57,258 nt of DNA from Actinomycetes bacterium (GCA_029263075.1 JAJCYE010000030.1:1-57258); one strand, 5' to 3'; positions 36,565-46,231 are shown, counted from the first letter of the stretch. Notes: a model not told the origin generated them from the letters alone. Program-made: numbers and translations.

Positions 36565-37783
36565 TCGAGCTTCTGACCCTTGCCGATTACCACCACGCCG
36601 TTGGCGGAGACGGTGAAACGTTCGGCGTCGGCCACCGGGTCACAGCCGATCCGGTAGCCCGGGGGGATCAGAACGTTCTTGTCGATAATGGCGTTGCGTA
36701 CCACCGCACCCCGGCCGACATCCACCCGCTCCATCAGGACCGAGCCGTCGACCTGGGCCCCTGAGTGGACGAAAACCCGCGTCGATAGGATCGATTTGCG
36801 GACCGTTCCGCCGGACACGATGGCCCCCTCACTTACCAGAGAGTCCAGCGCCGTGCCTCGTCTGCCCTCCTCGTCAAAGACGAATTTCGCGGGCGGCAGG
36901 GGCTGGTGCCAGGAGTAGATCGGCCAGTGTTCGTTGTAGAGGTTGAAGACCGGATGTACAGAAACCAGGTCCATGTGGCCGTCGTAGTAGGAGTCGAGCG
37001 TCCCCACGTCCCGCCAGTAGCCCCGTTCCCGGTCGGTGGTGCCCGGGACTTCGTTCGTGTCGAAGTCATAGACGAACGCACCGCCGTCCTTCGCCATCAT
37101 CGGGATGATGTCGCCGCCCACGTCGTGTTTGCTGCCCGGGTTCTCCGCATCCCGGACCAGCGCGTCGACCAGGGCTTCGGCGGTGAACACATAGTTACCC
37201 ATGGAGGCGAGGACTTTCCCCGGCGAATATTCCAGACCGGTGGTGTCCGACGGCTTCTCGACGAACCGCCTGATCCGTTGGCCGGGACCGGCGTCGATAA
37301 TGCCGAGGGCGTATGCCTCGGTGGACGGGACCGGGATGCCCGCCACGGTGACGGCGGCGCCGGACGCTTTGTGTTCGGCGAGCATCTGGCTGGGGTCCAT
37401 GCGGTAGATGTGATCGGCGCCGAACACAAATATGTAATCCGGCCTCTCGTCCCTGAGCAGATTGAAGTTTTGAAAGATGGCGTCGGCGGAGCCGGAGAAC
37501 CAGTGGGGGCCGCGCCTCATCTGGGCCGGGATGCAGGTCACGTAGCCGCCCAACAAAGATGACAGCCGCCAGGTTTGGGCGATGTGCCGGTCCAGGCTGT
37601 GGCTCTTGTACTGGGTCAGTACCGCGATTTGCCGGTTGCCGCCGTTGACCAGGTTGGACAGGGCAAAGTCGATCAGGCGGTAGTTCCCGGCGAACGGGAC
37701 GGCGGGCTTGGCTCGATCGGCAGTCAGTGGCGCAAGCCGCTTGCCTTCGCCCCCCGCTAGGACGATCGAGAAGACGCGCTCAT
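36561..37783 (-). CDS. glgC: Glucose-1-phosphate adenylyltransferase with disrupted or non-standard start
   Basis: The body is a normal Glg[65 protein letters not shown] and a C-terminal left-handed beta-helix. It makes ADP-glucose for glgM. Reading the minus strand shows that the N-terminal 80 residues are in frame, but the frame has no ATG, GTG or TTG before 37556, which is inside the conserved domain. An ATG at 37783 is one base out of frame and would be read in frame if one base were added after ATGAGCGC (giving [12 protein letters not shown]). Either a one-base deletion, an assembly error or a rare start codon is implied. Confidence 0.8.
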
Positions 37784-38045
37784 GGGCCTTCGTGACGCTA
37801 ACCGGCAGGGTGTCGCACCGTCTTCATATCGTTGTCATCGCCTTTGTGATGAGTTCTACATCCAGGAGTCAGACTCTAAGCCTTTCGGCCGTTCTGCCGC
37901 TGGCAAACCGCAGCGAAGTTTGGGCCGCCTCCTCGTGGAGTCGCCGTCGCGACCGCCCGGGGTGGCAAGCGGGAGACAGGGCGCGATAATCACCCGTGTA
38001 TCCGGCAACGTGGCGCCCGGGTCAGTCCGACTCATAGGAGGATCC

Positions 38046-39845
38046 ATGGCTGTTTCAGGTCGCACGCTCACCGAGGTTTTTGAGAACCGTGTAGCTCGTA
38101 GCGCGGACCGGGTTGCAATGCGGGCCAAGACTGCGGACGGCTGGAGACCGATCACCTTCCGGGAGTACGACACCCAGGCCCGTGAAATAGCCAGCGGCCT
38201 GATCAGCCTGGGCGTAGAAAAGGGCAGCGCGGTGGCCCTGCTCAGCACCAACCGGCCCGAGTGGCACATCGCCGACATCGGGATCCTGATGACCGGATGT
38301 GTAACCGTTCCGGTCTACGTCACGAACTCCCCGAGTCAGGTGGCCCATGTTTTGGGTCACTCGGGTGCCGAGATCGTTTTTGTGGAGAACCAGTTGCAGT
38401 TGGACAAGGTCGAGGAGTCTCGCAAGGAACTTCCCAACCTGCGCAAGGTGATCGTGATGGAGGCCGGCTCCGGGTCCGCCGACCTCCTAATGACCTTCGA
38501 GCAGCTTCGCCAGCGGGGCCGGGACTTCGCCAAGACCGAACCGGTGGCGGTCAAAGAGCGAACTGGGGCCATTGCTCCCGAAGACACCGCGACAATCATC
38601 TACACCTCCGGGACCACCGGCCTTCCAAAGGGCACCATCTTGTCCCACGGCGGGTTCGCCTGGACCCTGCAGACCCTGGGCGACGTCCTGTCCTTCAACG
38701 ATATGGAGGAGCGGGTCATCTCCTACCTGCCCCTCTCCCACGTTTTTGAGCGGCTGGCGTCGGAATGGGGAGGTATCTACTACGGCTTCGAGGTCTGGTT
38801 CGCCGAGTCCACCGACAAGTTGCGGGAAAATTTGAAGGACTGCAAACCCACATTCTTCATTGGCGTCCCCCGGGTGTTTGAGAAGTTCGCCTCCGCCATC
38901 CAGGGTCGGTACAAGGAGCATGAGAAGGCCGACACCATCGCCAAGGCGCTGACCGCCGCCACCGAACGGGTGGAACTCGAGCAGGCCGGCAAAGCAATTC
39001 CCCTCCCGCTCAAGGTCAAAAATGCCCTGTTCGACAAGCTGATTTTCTCCAAGACCCGGGAGGAGCTGGGCATGGAGCACTGCCGGTTTGCCATCACCGG
39101 GTCCGCTCCGGTTGCCCCGGAGGTGATCAAGTTTATCCACGCGATCGGGATCGATCTGGTCGAGGCTTACGGGCAGACTGAGACCAACGCGCCCACCACC
39201 GTGACCCCCGCCGGCAAAGCCCGAATTGGGACAGTCGGGCCCCCGATTCCGGGTATGGAGATGAAGTTCGATGTGGACGGCGAGATCCTGGTCAAGGGTC
39301 CCAACGTCTTTAAGGGCTACCTGAACGACCCGGCGGCCACCGCCGAGGCGATGACCGACGATGGTTTTCTCCGTACCGGCGACGTCGGAGTCCTGGACGA
39401 GGCGGGCTACCTCAAGATCACCGACCGCAAGAAGGACATCATCATCACGGCCGGGGGCAAAAACGTTGCCCCTCAGGAGATCGAGGGCAAGTTGACCCTG
39501 TCTCCACTCATCTCGCAGGCGGTGGTCATCGGTGACCGCCGTCCGTTCCTCACAGCCCTGATTACGCTCGACGCCGATGCGGCGGCGAAGTGGGGGAGCG
39601 CGTTGGGTGTGACTGTCGCCCGCCCGGATGAATTGGCCCGGGACCCCAAAGTGCAATCGGAGATAGGGGCACTCGTCGAGAAGGTCAACGCCGGCCTTTC
39701 GCAGGTAGAGAAGATCAAAAAGTGGACGCTGCTCGACAATGACTTCACCCAGGAGGCGGAGGAGATCACGCCGACCTTCAAGGTCAAGCGCAAGACCATC
39801 AACAGCAGGTACGCTCCGCAGATCGAGGCGATGTACACGAAGTAG
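38046..39845 (+). CDS. Long-chain fatty acid-CoA ligase (AMP-forming)
   Basis: A 599-residue acyl-adenylate enzyme with IIYTSGTTGLPKGTILSH (P-loop), FFIGVPRVFEKFASA, VEAYGQTETNAPTT, LRTGDVGVLDEAGYLKITDRKKD and TPTFKVKRKTI (catalytic Lys region). The overall type matches the FadD15-like clade. It activates fatty acids with ATP and CoA. AGGAGGATCC precedes the ATG at 38046; earlier in-frame starts run into the glgC promoter region and are unlikely. Confidence 0.92.
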   Translation: MAVSGRTLTEVFENRVARSADRVAMRAKTADGWRPITFREYDTQAREIASGLISLGVEKGSAVALLSTNRPEWHIADIGILMTGCVTVPVYVTNSPSQVAHVLGHSGAEIVFVENQLQLDKVEESRKELPNLRKVIVMEAGSGSADLLMTFEQLRQRGRDFAKTEPVAVKERTGAIAPEDTATIIYTSGTTGLPKGTILSHGGFAWTLQTLGDVLSFNDMEERVISYLPLSHVFERLASEWGGIYYGFEVWFAESTDKLRENLKDCKPTFFIGVPRVFEKFASAIQGRYKEHEKADTIAKALTAATERVELEQAGKAIPLPLKVKNALFDKLIFSKTREELGMEHCRFAITGSAPVAPEVIKFIHAIGIDLVEAYGQTETNAPTTVTPAGKARIGTVGPPIPGMEMKFDVDGEILVKGPNVFKGYLNDPAATAEAMTDDGFLRTGDVGVLDEAGYLKITDRKKDIIITAGGKNVAPQEIEGKLTLSPLISQAVVIGDRRPFLTALITLDADAAAKWGSALGVTVARPDELARDPKVQSEIGALVEKVNAGLSQVEKIKKWTLLDNDFTQEAEEITPTFKVKRKTINSRYAPQIEAMYTK

Positions 39846-39916
39846 GGGGCACCGGCCCCCTGCCGGTAGGGGGTCGGGTGGCTCGCCCGGCTAAGGCGAA
39901 AAAAGTGCCCGCTTGT

Positions 39917-40174
39917 TTACCCACGCCAGCCGCGAAACGCATCGAGCAACTCCGCGGCGAGCGCGTCCGGCAGGTCTTGAGCCCTGAGGCGCCCGGCTTG
40001 CAGGATGGTTCGGCGAAACTGCTCAACGTAGCGGTCGCAGAGTTCGCAGCCGGCGAGGTGGGTTTCGAATCGGGCACGGTCGCCCGGCGATAGTGCCCCC
40101 TCCAGGTAGTCGGTGATCACCTCCACCAATTCTTGGCACACCAAAGTTCTGCGTCGTTCCCGTCCGACCTTCAT
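39917..40174 (-). CDS. Zinc-finger anti-sigma factor (ZAS type)
   Basis: An 85-residue protein with a HCxxC zinc-binding motif in HLAGCELC and an upstream cysteine in TLVCQELVEVITDYLEG, typical of soluble anti-sigma factors. There is no membrane helix. The ATG overlaps the stop of the ECF sigma gene (ATGA), so the pair is translationally coupled, consistent with a sigma/anti-sigma switch, possibly redox-sensitive through the zinc site. Confidence 0.88.
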   Translation of the reverse strand: MKVGRERRRTLVCQELVEVITDYLEGALSPGDRARFETHLAGCELCDRYVEQFRRTILQAGRLRAQDLPDALAAELLDAFRGWRG

Positions 40175-40860
40175 CCGCTTGCCTCGGCCCCGAAGTAGGT
40201 TTCCAGCTCCAGCCTTACCCTCGACCTCGCCCGGTGAAGCAGGACCCTTTGGTTGGTCTCGGTGATGCCGAGGGCGTTACAGACTTCGGTCGCGGACCAG
40301 CCCTCTACATCCCTGAGCGAGATGACCTCCCGTTGGGCCGGAGGTAGCTTTTCGATGGCGGACCCGATGGTCCGCTGCGCTTCGTGGGTGGTCAACGACT
40401 GCTCCGGGCTTTCGTCCCACGCGGGTGGCGGCGTCAGCCAGCTTCCCGGCTCCGGGTGGGAGGCGTTTTGGAATCGTCCGGCCTCCAGGCTGGGGCCGGC
40501 GATCTCCGTGCCGTAGGCCGAGAAGGGGACGGAACGGATCTCCTTGTTGAACTGGGCGCTGCTGATGTGGGTAACGATGCTGAAGATCCAGGTCCTGAGG
40601 GAGGAGCGCCCCTCGAAGGAATCGAGACCCCGCAGGACCGCGACCCAGGACTCCTGGACGATCTCCTCGGCGATGGCCTCCGAGAGGGCCCGGCGACGGG
40701 CCAGCCGCAGCATCCAGGGACCGTGTTCGGACACCAGAGCCAAAAACGCTGACTCATCGCCGGATCGCAGAGAGACCAGCCGGGCCTGAACGGTTGACCA
40801 GGAATCCCGGTCTCCGTCAGGAGCCGGTCCGGATGCAGGGCGTAGGCGGGAGAATGCCAT
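40171..40860 (-). CDS. ECF-type RNA polymerase sigma factor
   Basis: A 229-residue sigma-70 family protein. Region 2 reads EIVQESWVAVLRGLDSFEG and SSLRTWIFSIVTHISS. Region 4 reads LPPAQREVISLRDVEGWSATEV and ETNQRVLLHRARSRVR. A 45-residue linker separates them. Cognate anti-sigma gene follows directly. The target regulon is unknown. Confidence 0.92.
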   Translation of the reverse strand: MAFSRLRPASGPAPDGDRDSWSTVQARLVSLRSGDESAFLALVSEHGPWMLRLARRRALSEAIAEEIVQESWVAVLRGLDSFEGRSSLRTWIFSIVTHISSAQFNKEIRSVPFSAYGTEIAGPSLEAGRFQNASHPEPGSWLTPPPAWDESPEQSLTTHEAQRTIGSAIEKLPPAQREVISLRDVEGWSATEVCNALGITETNQRVLLHRARSRVRLELETYFGAEASG

Positions 40861-40921
40861 TTCCGTAGGCGGAGCCTATACCTGTGACGCCGCTACGCAA
40901 TAGGGCGGCTTCGTTGCCCGC

Positions 40922-41551
40922 CTAGGTGCAGGCTGCTGCGGGTTTCGGTGGGATGGTGATCGATTTGCCGCTCTGTAGTTTGCTGGCGTCCTCAACCTGG
41001 TTGGCGGTCTGGATGCACTTGGCGAAGGCGGTACTGCCGTAGAACTTGGCCGAGATTTTCCCGAAGTTATCGCCCGACTGGACCGTGTAGGTCTGAGCCT
41101 CGGTGTTGGCGGCAGGGCTCGGTGAGGCGGTTGTGGTTGTGGATGGGGTCGGCGAGGCGCTGGGAGTCGGGCTGATTGTCGTTGTCGTCCCGCCCGTGGT
41201 TCCGTCGGTCGGGGTCACCTCGGCTCCGTCCGCCGGTACCGACGCTGCGGGTGTGGGAGTTGCCCGGCCCGCCGCCTCGAGTTGGTCGATCTCAGCCTCT
41301 CGGTCCGATAGGCGCTCTTGAAGTTGTTTGATCTCGGCACTGGAACCACTGGTGGCCCGGCCGAGCAGAAAGACCAGGAGCAGGACCACGCCCAGCACAA
41401 CGACGCGGCCCCACAACACGTTCGTAGGCTTCTCGTCAGCAAATGATGGCTGTTCCGGCTCGTAAATGGCCTGACTCCTGTTTGGTCTCGGTATGGGTCG
41501 CCGTGGGCGCTGCCAGAACCTGATCCTAGCGTCGGGTGCCGGAGGCCACAA
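40922..41551 (-). CDS. Membrane-anchored LysM-domain protein
   Basis: About 209 residues from the listed TTG; the true start may be further in. A basic N-terminus is followed by a transmembrane helix (VVVLGVVLLLVFLLG, about 51-65). Next come a short coiled coil (EIKQLQERLSDREAEIDQLE), a Thr/Pro/Ser-rich extracellular linker and a C-terminal LysM domain (YTVQSGDNFGKISAKFYGS, LQSGKSITIPPKP). It should be an anchored peptidoglycan-binding protein. It lies downstream of nothing obvious and its partner is unknown. Confidence 0.82.
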   Translation of the reverse strand: MWPPAPDARIRFWQRPRRPIPRPNRSQAIYEPEQPSFADEKPTNVLWGRVVVLGVVLLLVFLLGRATSGSSAEIKQLQERLSDREAEIDQLEAAGRATPTPAASVPADGAEVTPTDGTTGGTTTTISPTPSASPTPSTTTTASPSPAANTEAQTYTVQSGDNFGKISAKFYGSTAFAKCIQTANQVEDASKLQSGKSITIPPKPAAACT

Positions 41552-41685
41552 CTTTTCCCGACTCTAATCGAGTTTATCGTCGCTGGAATGAAGTAGGGCG
41601 GCATTGCCGGGCACTGCCCCGATTCCCCTACACTGGCATATCTCGCCGGTGGCGACGAATTAGGACTTCGGCCCAGGAGGCGCGG

Positions 41686-41958
41686 ATGCAGGATTGGCTG
41701 AGTGACTATGCGGCGGCGCTAGCGTCGGAAATGCCGGACCGGTCGATCGACCTGCCGCCCTCCTCGCAGCTCGCCGACTCATTGCTCGATCTGGCGCGGT
41801 TGGTGGCCGAGGGAACCGGTCAAAAGATCAACGCTCCCCTCAGCTCGTTCATGGTGGGCCGGTTCGTCGGTGTTCTCGCCGAAAGCGGTGTCGCCCCGGA
41901 AGCTGCGGTCGCGCTGGCGAGCGAGATCGCCCAGCGGGTGTTGGAAGCCAGGGAGTAA
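41686..41958 (+). CDS. DUF6457-like small protein
   Basis: A 90-residue helical protein; the ATG at 41686 follows CAGGAGGCG. The segment LLDLARLVAEGTGQKINAPL followed by FMVGRFVGV and AVALASEIAQRVLEA resembles DUF6457, which is often fused to or near MobA in actinobacteria. It ends 10 bases before hypF, so co-transcription is likely. The functional link to Mo or Ni cofactor work is inference. Confidence 0.7.
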   Translation: MQDWLSDYAAALASEMPDRSIDLPPSSQLADSLLDLARLVAEGTGQKINAPLSSFMVGRFVGVLAESGVAPEAAVALASEIAQRVLEARE

Positions 41959-41968
41959 GCAGCCAGCC

Positions 41969-44272
41969 ATGACGGCCGCCACCCGGTTCCGGAGCCAGTT
42001 CCGGGTTCAGGGGATCGTGCAAGGGGTTGGGTTCCGGCCCTTCGTGTTTAATCTGGCGTCCGGTCTGGGACTGGTCGGATTTGTCCTGAACGACTCGAAC
42101 GGCGTGCTTATCGAGGTGGAGGGCGACCCGGGCGCGGTGGGGGACTTCCGCTCCGCTCTCACCTCATCCCCACCCCCTCTGGCGGTAATCGACAGCCTGG
42201 AGGAGTTGGTGCTCGACCCTACCGGGAGGGACCGGGCCTTCAGCATCACCCACAGCGAACACGCCGGACAATCCACCGCGCTGATCTCACCGGACTTCGC
42301 CACTTGTGACGACTGCCTGAAGGAAATGCAGGACCCGCACGACCGGCGCTACCGGTACGCCTTTATCAACTGCACCAACTGCGGCCCACGTTTCACAATT
42401 GCCAAGAGCATTCCCTACGACCGGCCGAACACCACCATGGCGGAATTCGAGATGTGTCCCCATTGCCGGGCCGAGTACGAGAACCCGGCGGACCGCCGTT
42501 TTCACGCACAACCGATCGCCTGTCCGGTCTGCGGCCCCCAACTTGTCCTGCTCGACGGGTCGCTCAAGGCCATCGAGGGCGACCCGATCTCCGGCGCCGC
42601 CCGGTTGCTGCGCGGCGGGTCGATCCTGGCGGTCAAGGGACTGGGCGGGTACCACCTGACGTGCCTCGCCGGCGACGGGGATGCGGTGGCCCGGCTGCGC
42701 AGCCGTAAGGCCCGGGAAGAAAAGCCGTTCGCCGTCATGGCCAACGATCTGGACGAGGTGGCCCGCCTAGCCGAGTTCGGACCCATCCAAAAGGACTTGT
42801 TGCTGTCGCGCAGGCGGCCCATAGTGCTGCTGGATCGGTTGCCGGGAGCGCCGGTTGCGGAAGGGGTCGCCCCGAACAACCGGCTACTCGGGGTCATGCT
42901 GCCCTACACGCCCCTTCATTCGCTGCTCTTGATGGAGGCGGGCGGGCCCATAGTCTGCACCTCCGGGAACCTGTCGGACGAGCCCATCGCATTCCGTGAC
43001 TCAGACGCCATGAGCGGTTTGGACCGCATCGCAGACGCGTTTTTGACCCACAACCGGCAGATACATATGCGTTGTGACGACTCGGTGGTCCGCGTGGTGA
43101 ACAGTGCCGGCGGGCCGCGGGAGCAACCCATGCGCCGCGCCCGCGGTTATGCACCGGAGCCGATACCCGTGACCCCGGTGTTCGGCGCCCCGATCCTGGC
43201 GGCCGGCCCGGAGTTGAAACACACGTTCTGCATCGGCTCCGGCGGCCGGGCGATCATCTCTCACCACCTGGGTGACCTGGAGAACTGGGAGACCATGAGC
43301 TCGTTTTTGGAGGGGGTGGAGCACTTTCAGGCAGTCTTCGAGGTTCGGCCGAAGATTGTTGCGCACGACCTCCACCCCGAATACCTGGCGACCAAGTGGG
43401 CGAAAGGGCTTGAGGGGGTTGAACTGGTGGGGGTTCAGCACCACCACGCCCACATTGCCTCATGTCTGGCCGACAACCACCGATCGGAACGGGTGGTCGG
43501 AATGGCGCTGGACGGTACCGGGTACGGGGAGGACGGCAACCTTTGGGGCTGCGAGGTGTTGATCGCGGACCTGGCCGGCTACGAGCGTCATTCGCATCTG
43601 GCGTACCTGCCGCTGCCCGGCGGCGCCGCTGCGATCCGGGAGCCCTGGCGAATGGCAGCCGTCTACCTGAATGCAGCGTTCGGGGAGGACGCGCCGGACC
43701 TGGGCATCGACTTCGTCCGCCGGACTGCTCCCCGATGGGGACCTATCCTCAAGATGGCCTCCCGTGGATTCAACTCGCCGCTCACCTCAAGCGCAGGAAG
43801 GCTTTTCGACGCGGCCGCCGCCCTGGTCGGGTTGGCCGACAGCGTCAGCTACGAGGGGCAGGCGGCAATCGAGTTCGAACAGGTCGCCGATCCCCAGGTG
43901 ACCCGCAGCTACCCGTGCGGTCTGGAGGGAGGCCTGATCCAGGGCGTGGATCTCATGTCGGCGCTGGCGCAGGACTTGGCCGCAGGCGAACCGGTGCCGC
44001 AAGCCGCCGCTGCCTTTCACAACGGCCTGGGTGCCGCCCTGGTGAAGGTGGCGCGCAGTGCGGCCTCTGCCGCCGGCCTGAAGACGGTGGCGTTGTCCGG
44101 GGGCACCTTCCAGAACCGGTTGTTGGCGGACCGGGTTAGCCGGGGTCTTCACGAAGCCGGGTTGGAGGTGCTGATTCACAACCGCGTTCCGCCGAACGAC
44201 GGGGGCATCTCGCTGGGACAGGCTGTGATCGCCAACGCGAGGGTCTTCGACCCATCCGGCAACCGGAGCTAA
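41969..44272 (+). CDS. hypF: [NiFe] hydrogenase maturation carbamoyltransferase HypF
   Basis: A 767-residue protein with all HypF domains in order. The acylphosphatase domain is near 8-90 (VQGIVQGVGFRPFVF). Two zinc-finger pairs follow (CDDC, CTNCGPRF, CPHC, CPVCG), then YrdC-like (LAVKGLGGYHLTCLA) and Kae1-like (VQHHHAHIASCLADN, ALDGTGYGEDGNLWG, LSGGTFQNRLL) domains. HypF makes the thiocarbamate on HypE that becomes the active-site CN ligands. The ATG at 41969 is chosen because upstream in-frame starts overlap the preceding gene. It heads the hydrogenase maturation genes. Confidence 0.96.
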   Translation: MTAATRFRSQFRVQGIVQGVGFRPFVFNLASGLGLVGFVLNDSNGVLIEVEGDPGAVGDFRSALTSSPPPLAVIDSLEELVLDPTGRDRAFSITHSEHAGQSTALISPDFATCDDCLKEMQDPHDRRYRYAFINCTNCGPRFTIAKSIPYDRPNTTMAEFEMCPHCRAEYENPADRRFHAQPIACPVCGPQLVLLDGSLKAIEGDPISGAARLLRGGSILAVKGLGGYHLTCLAGDGDAVARLRSRKAREEKPFAVMANDLDEVARLAEFGPIQKDLLLSRRRPIVLLDRLPGAPVAEGVAPNNRLLGVMLPYTPLHSLLLMEAGGPIVCTSGNLSDEPIAFRDSDAMSGLDRIADAFLTHNRQIHMRCDDSVVRVVNSAGGPREQPMRRARGYAPEPIPVTPVFGAPILAAGPELKHTFCIGSGGRAIISHHLGDLENWETMSSFLEGVEHFQAVFEVRPKIVAHDLHPEYLATKWAKGLEGVELVGVQHHHAHIASCLADNHRSERVVGMALDGTGYGEDGNLWGCEVLIADLAGYERHSHLAYLPLPGGAAAIREPWRMAAVYLNAAFGEDAPDLGIDFVRRTAPRWGPILKMASRGFNSPLTSSAGRLFDAAAALVGLADSVSYEGQAAIEFEQVADPQVTRSYPCGLEGGLIQGVDLMSALAQDLAAGEPVPQAAAAFHNGLGAALVKVARSAASAAGLKTVALSGGTFQNRLLADRVSRGLHEAGLEVLIHNRVPPNDGGISLGQAVIANARVFDPSGNRS

Positions 44273-44411
44273 GAAGCCCTCCGCCGGCGCTCGCTCACGC
44301 ACCGGCTGGGGCCTATTTGTGTGAACGGTCCCACTCCGCCCCCAAGGGGCGGATCAACTCCATCGTCTTGGGAACGAAAGTACGTCATTTGGTCGATGGC
44401 TGCGCAGCACC

Positions 44412-44455
44412 GATCAGGCAAACTCGAACCCGACGATAAATGGCTTGGCCTGATC
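44412..44455 (+). promoter_or_regulatory. Leader inverted repeat before the secreted repeat protein
   Basis: An 8-bp perfect inverted repeat GATCAGGC (44412-44419) / GCCTGATC (44448-44455) with a 28-base interior lies 16 bases before the GTG start. It could fold in the mRNA leader. It has a passing likeness to the c-di-GMP-I aptamer but lacks its core pairing, so no riboswitch is called. Confidence 0.3.
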
Positions 44456-44470
44456 CGAACGGGGGACCCT

Positions 44471-46231
44471 GTGACACCAGCTTCACCATCATTTCGCGGG
44501 TGCCTATCACGCCGACCGTTGGCGGCAGTGGTTCTTTGTTTTGCGGTGTTGGCGGCGATTATCGCCCCGGCTCCCGCGGGAGCTTCGGCTTCGGATGACC
44601 CTGAGGTCAATCTGGAGAAATACACGCGCATAGACCCCGGCGGGACCGGCGATCTTTGTGAGACGTACGGCAAGCCGGCGATGTTGACGCTGCGCTACTT
44701 GGGCGGAAATGAGGTGCAGCACCACCAAGACCCGGGCAAGGTGGCCGCTACCGGGGACCCGGGCGCCACCCAGCCGGTGATGATCATTGTCAGCGAGAAG
44801 GCCAACGGTGGCGGCAAGGTTTACTTCAGCGGCTTGGTTGCCCTGGGCGACCAGTTCTCCGCCCTCGCCTCCCAGGCCGGGGACTCGGCGCTTAGGTCCG
44901 AGATTCATGTGACGGTGCTGGACGGCGCGGCCGTCCTGCAGTCCATCAAGTTCCACACCTCGTGCAGTCAGCCGCTACACCTGGGAGACCGGTTCGGCAG
45001 CGTTGTCCTGGTCGGCTTCATGGACCAGGATGGTGGCGAAGAAACCCTCCCGGAGCCGGATCTGGACGACATTGGCCAAGATGCCGACCAGCCGACCGGC
45101 CCGGTCGGACAAGTCGGGGACTCGGTCACCTGGACCTATCTGGTTACAGCAACCGACACCGTCACTCAGCCGGTAATTACCGATGATTCCGGCACCCCCG
45201 GTGACCCGTCGGACGATTTCACCCCCAACCCGGTGACCGGCGTCAACGGATTTAACGTGGGCGATGAAAACGAGGACAACGCAATTAACCCCGGCGAAGA
45301 ATGGGTGTTCACCTATTCATCGACAGTCAGAATCGGCCAGCACTCGAGCCTGGCCGTACTCGTCGCACAAACCGCCGCCAGCTTGCCCCAGCCGGTCACC
45401 GATTCGGATCCCAGTCACCACTTGGGGCAGTTCCAAGGCGATCTTTGTGAGACGTACGGCAAGCCGGCGATGTTGACGCTGCGCTACTTGGGCGGAAATG
45501 AGTTGCAGCACCACCAAGACCCGGGCAAGGTGGCCGCTACCGGGGACCCGGGCGCCACCGGGCCGGTGACGATCATTGTCAGCGAGAAGGCCAACGGTGG
45601 CGGCAAGGTGTACTTCAGCGACTTGGTTGCCCTGGGCGACCAGTTCTCAGCACTCGCCTCCGCGGCCGGGGACTCGACGTTTAGGTCCGAGATTCATGTG
45701 ACGGTGCTGGACGGCGCGGCCGTCCTGCAGTCCATCAAGTTCCACACCTCGTGCAGTCAGCCGCTACACCTGGGAGACAGGTTCGGCAGCGTTGAGTTGG
45801 TGGACTTTGGGGACAAGGACGGCAGGGGCCCGAACCAGGACGCCCTGCAGCCGGCGGCGGACCTGTGCGAGACCTACGGCAAGCCCGGGTCTTTGGATTT
45901 GCAGTACGTCGGCAACAACGTGCTGGCGCACAATCAGGACCCGAAGAAGGTATCCGCCACGGGAGACCCCGGCGACGTCAGCCCGGTCCGGATCAAGGTG
46001 AGCGAGAAGTCCGGCGGAGCGGGGAAGGTGTATTTCGACGGAACAGTCCTTCTGGGCGACACCTTTACTGCGGCGGCGGCCAACGCGGGAGATTCCAGCT
46101 TCCGGTCTGAATCCCACGTCACTGTTCTTCAGGGGGCAACCGTGTTGCAGGCCATTCGGTTTCACACTTCGTGTAGCCAGCCACTGCGGGTCGATGACCG
46201 GTTCGCAAGTGTGGTTCTGAAGGGGTTCTAG
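44471..46231 (+). CDS. Secreted protein with three repeats of a cysteine-pair domain
   Basis: A 586-residue protein from the GTG at 44471. A signal peptide is clear: basic start, hydrophobic LAAVVLCFAVLAAIIAPAPA and a GASA-S site. Three copies of a domain of about 120 residues follow. Each begins DLCETYGKP, contains GKVYF and ends FHTSCSQPL, with one Cys near each end that may form a disulfide. A DUF11-like adhesion module (QVGDSVTWTYLVTATDTVT, NPGEEWVFTYSSTV) separates copies 1 and 2. It is likely an extracellular matrix or surface protein. It sits between hypF and hypC with no known role in hydrogenase maturation. Confidence 0.85.
   Translation: MTPASPSFRGCLSRRPLAAVVLCFAVLAAIIAPAPAGASASDDPEVNLEKYTRIDPGGTGDLCETYGKPAMLTLRYLGGNEVQHHQDPGKVAATGDPGATQPVMIIVSEKANGGGKVYFSGLVALGDQFSALASQAGDSALRSEIHVTVLDGAAVLQSIKFHTSCSQPLHLGDRFGSVVLVGFMDQDGGEETLPEPDLDDIGQDADQPTGPVGQVGDSVTWTYLVTATDTVTQPVITDDSGTPGDPSDDFTPNPVTGVNGFNVGDENEDNAINPGEEWVFTYSSTVRIGQHSSLAVLVAQTAASLPQPVTDSDPSHHLGQFQGDLCETYGKPAMLTLRYLGGNELQHHQDPGKVAATGDPGATGPVTIIVSEKANGGGKVYFSDLVALGDQFSALASAAGDSTFRSEIHVTVLDGAAVLQSIKFHTSCSQPLHLGDRFGSVELVDFGDKDGRGPNQDALQPAADLCETYGKPGSLDLQYVGNNVLAHNQDPKKVSATGDPGDVSPVRIKVSEKSGGAGKVYFDGTVLLGDTFTAAAANAGDSSFRSESHVTVLQGATVLQAIRFHTSCSQPLRVDDRFASVVLKGF
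44648..45004 (+). repeat. Direct repeat copy 1 (secreted protein)
   Basis: The DNA of this segment is almost identical to 45437-45793, offset 789 bases. Only scattered substitutions are seen. It encodes domain copy 1. Confidence 0.9.
45437..45793 (+). repeat. Direct repeat copy 2 (secreted protein)
   Basis: Near-identical to 44648-45004 and in the same frame, showing a recent tandem duplication. A third, older copy in the protein follows from about 45865 and has diverged at the DNA level. Confidence 0.9.

Noticed and set aside
44395-44470. Possible c-di-GMP-I (GEMM) riboswitch before the secreted protein
   Set aside because: A GGCAAAC and a GACG..AAA segment are present, but the expected pairing with AAAGCC and the tetraloop receptor are missing.
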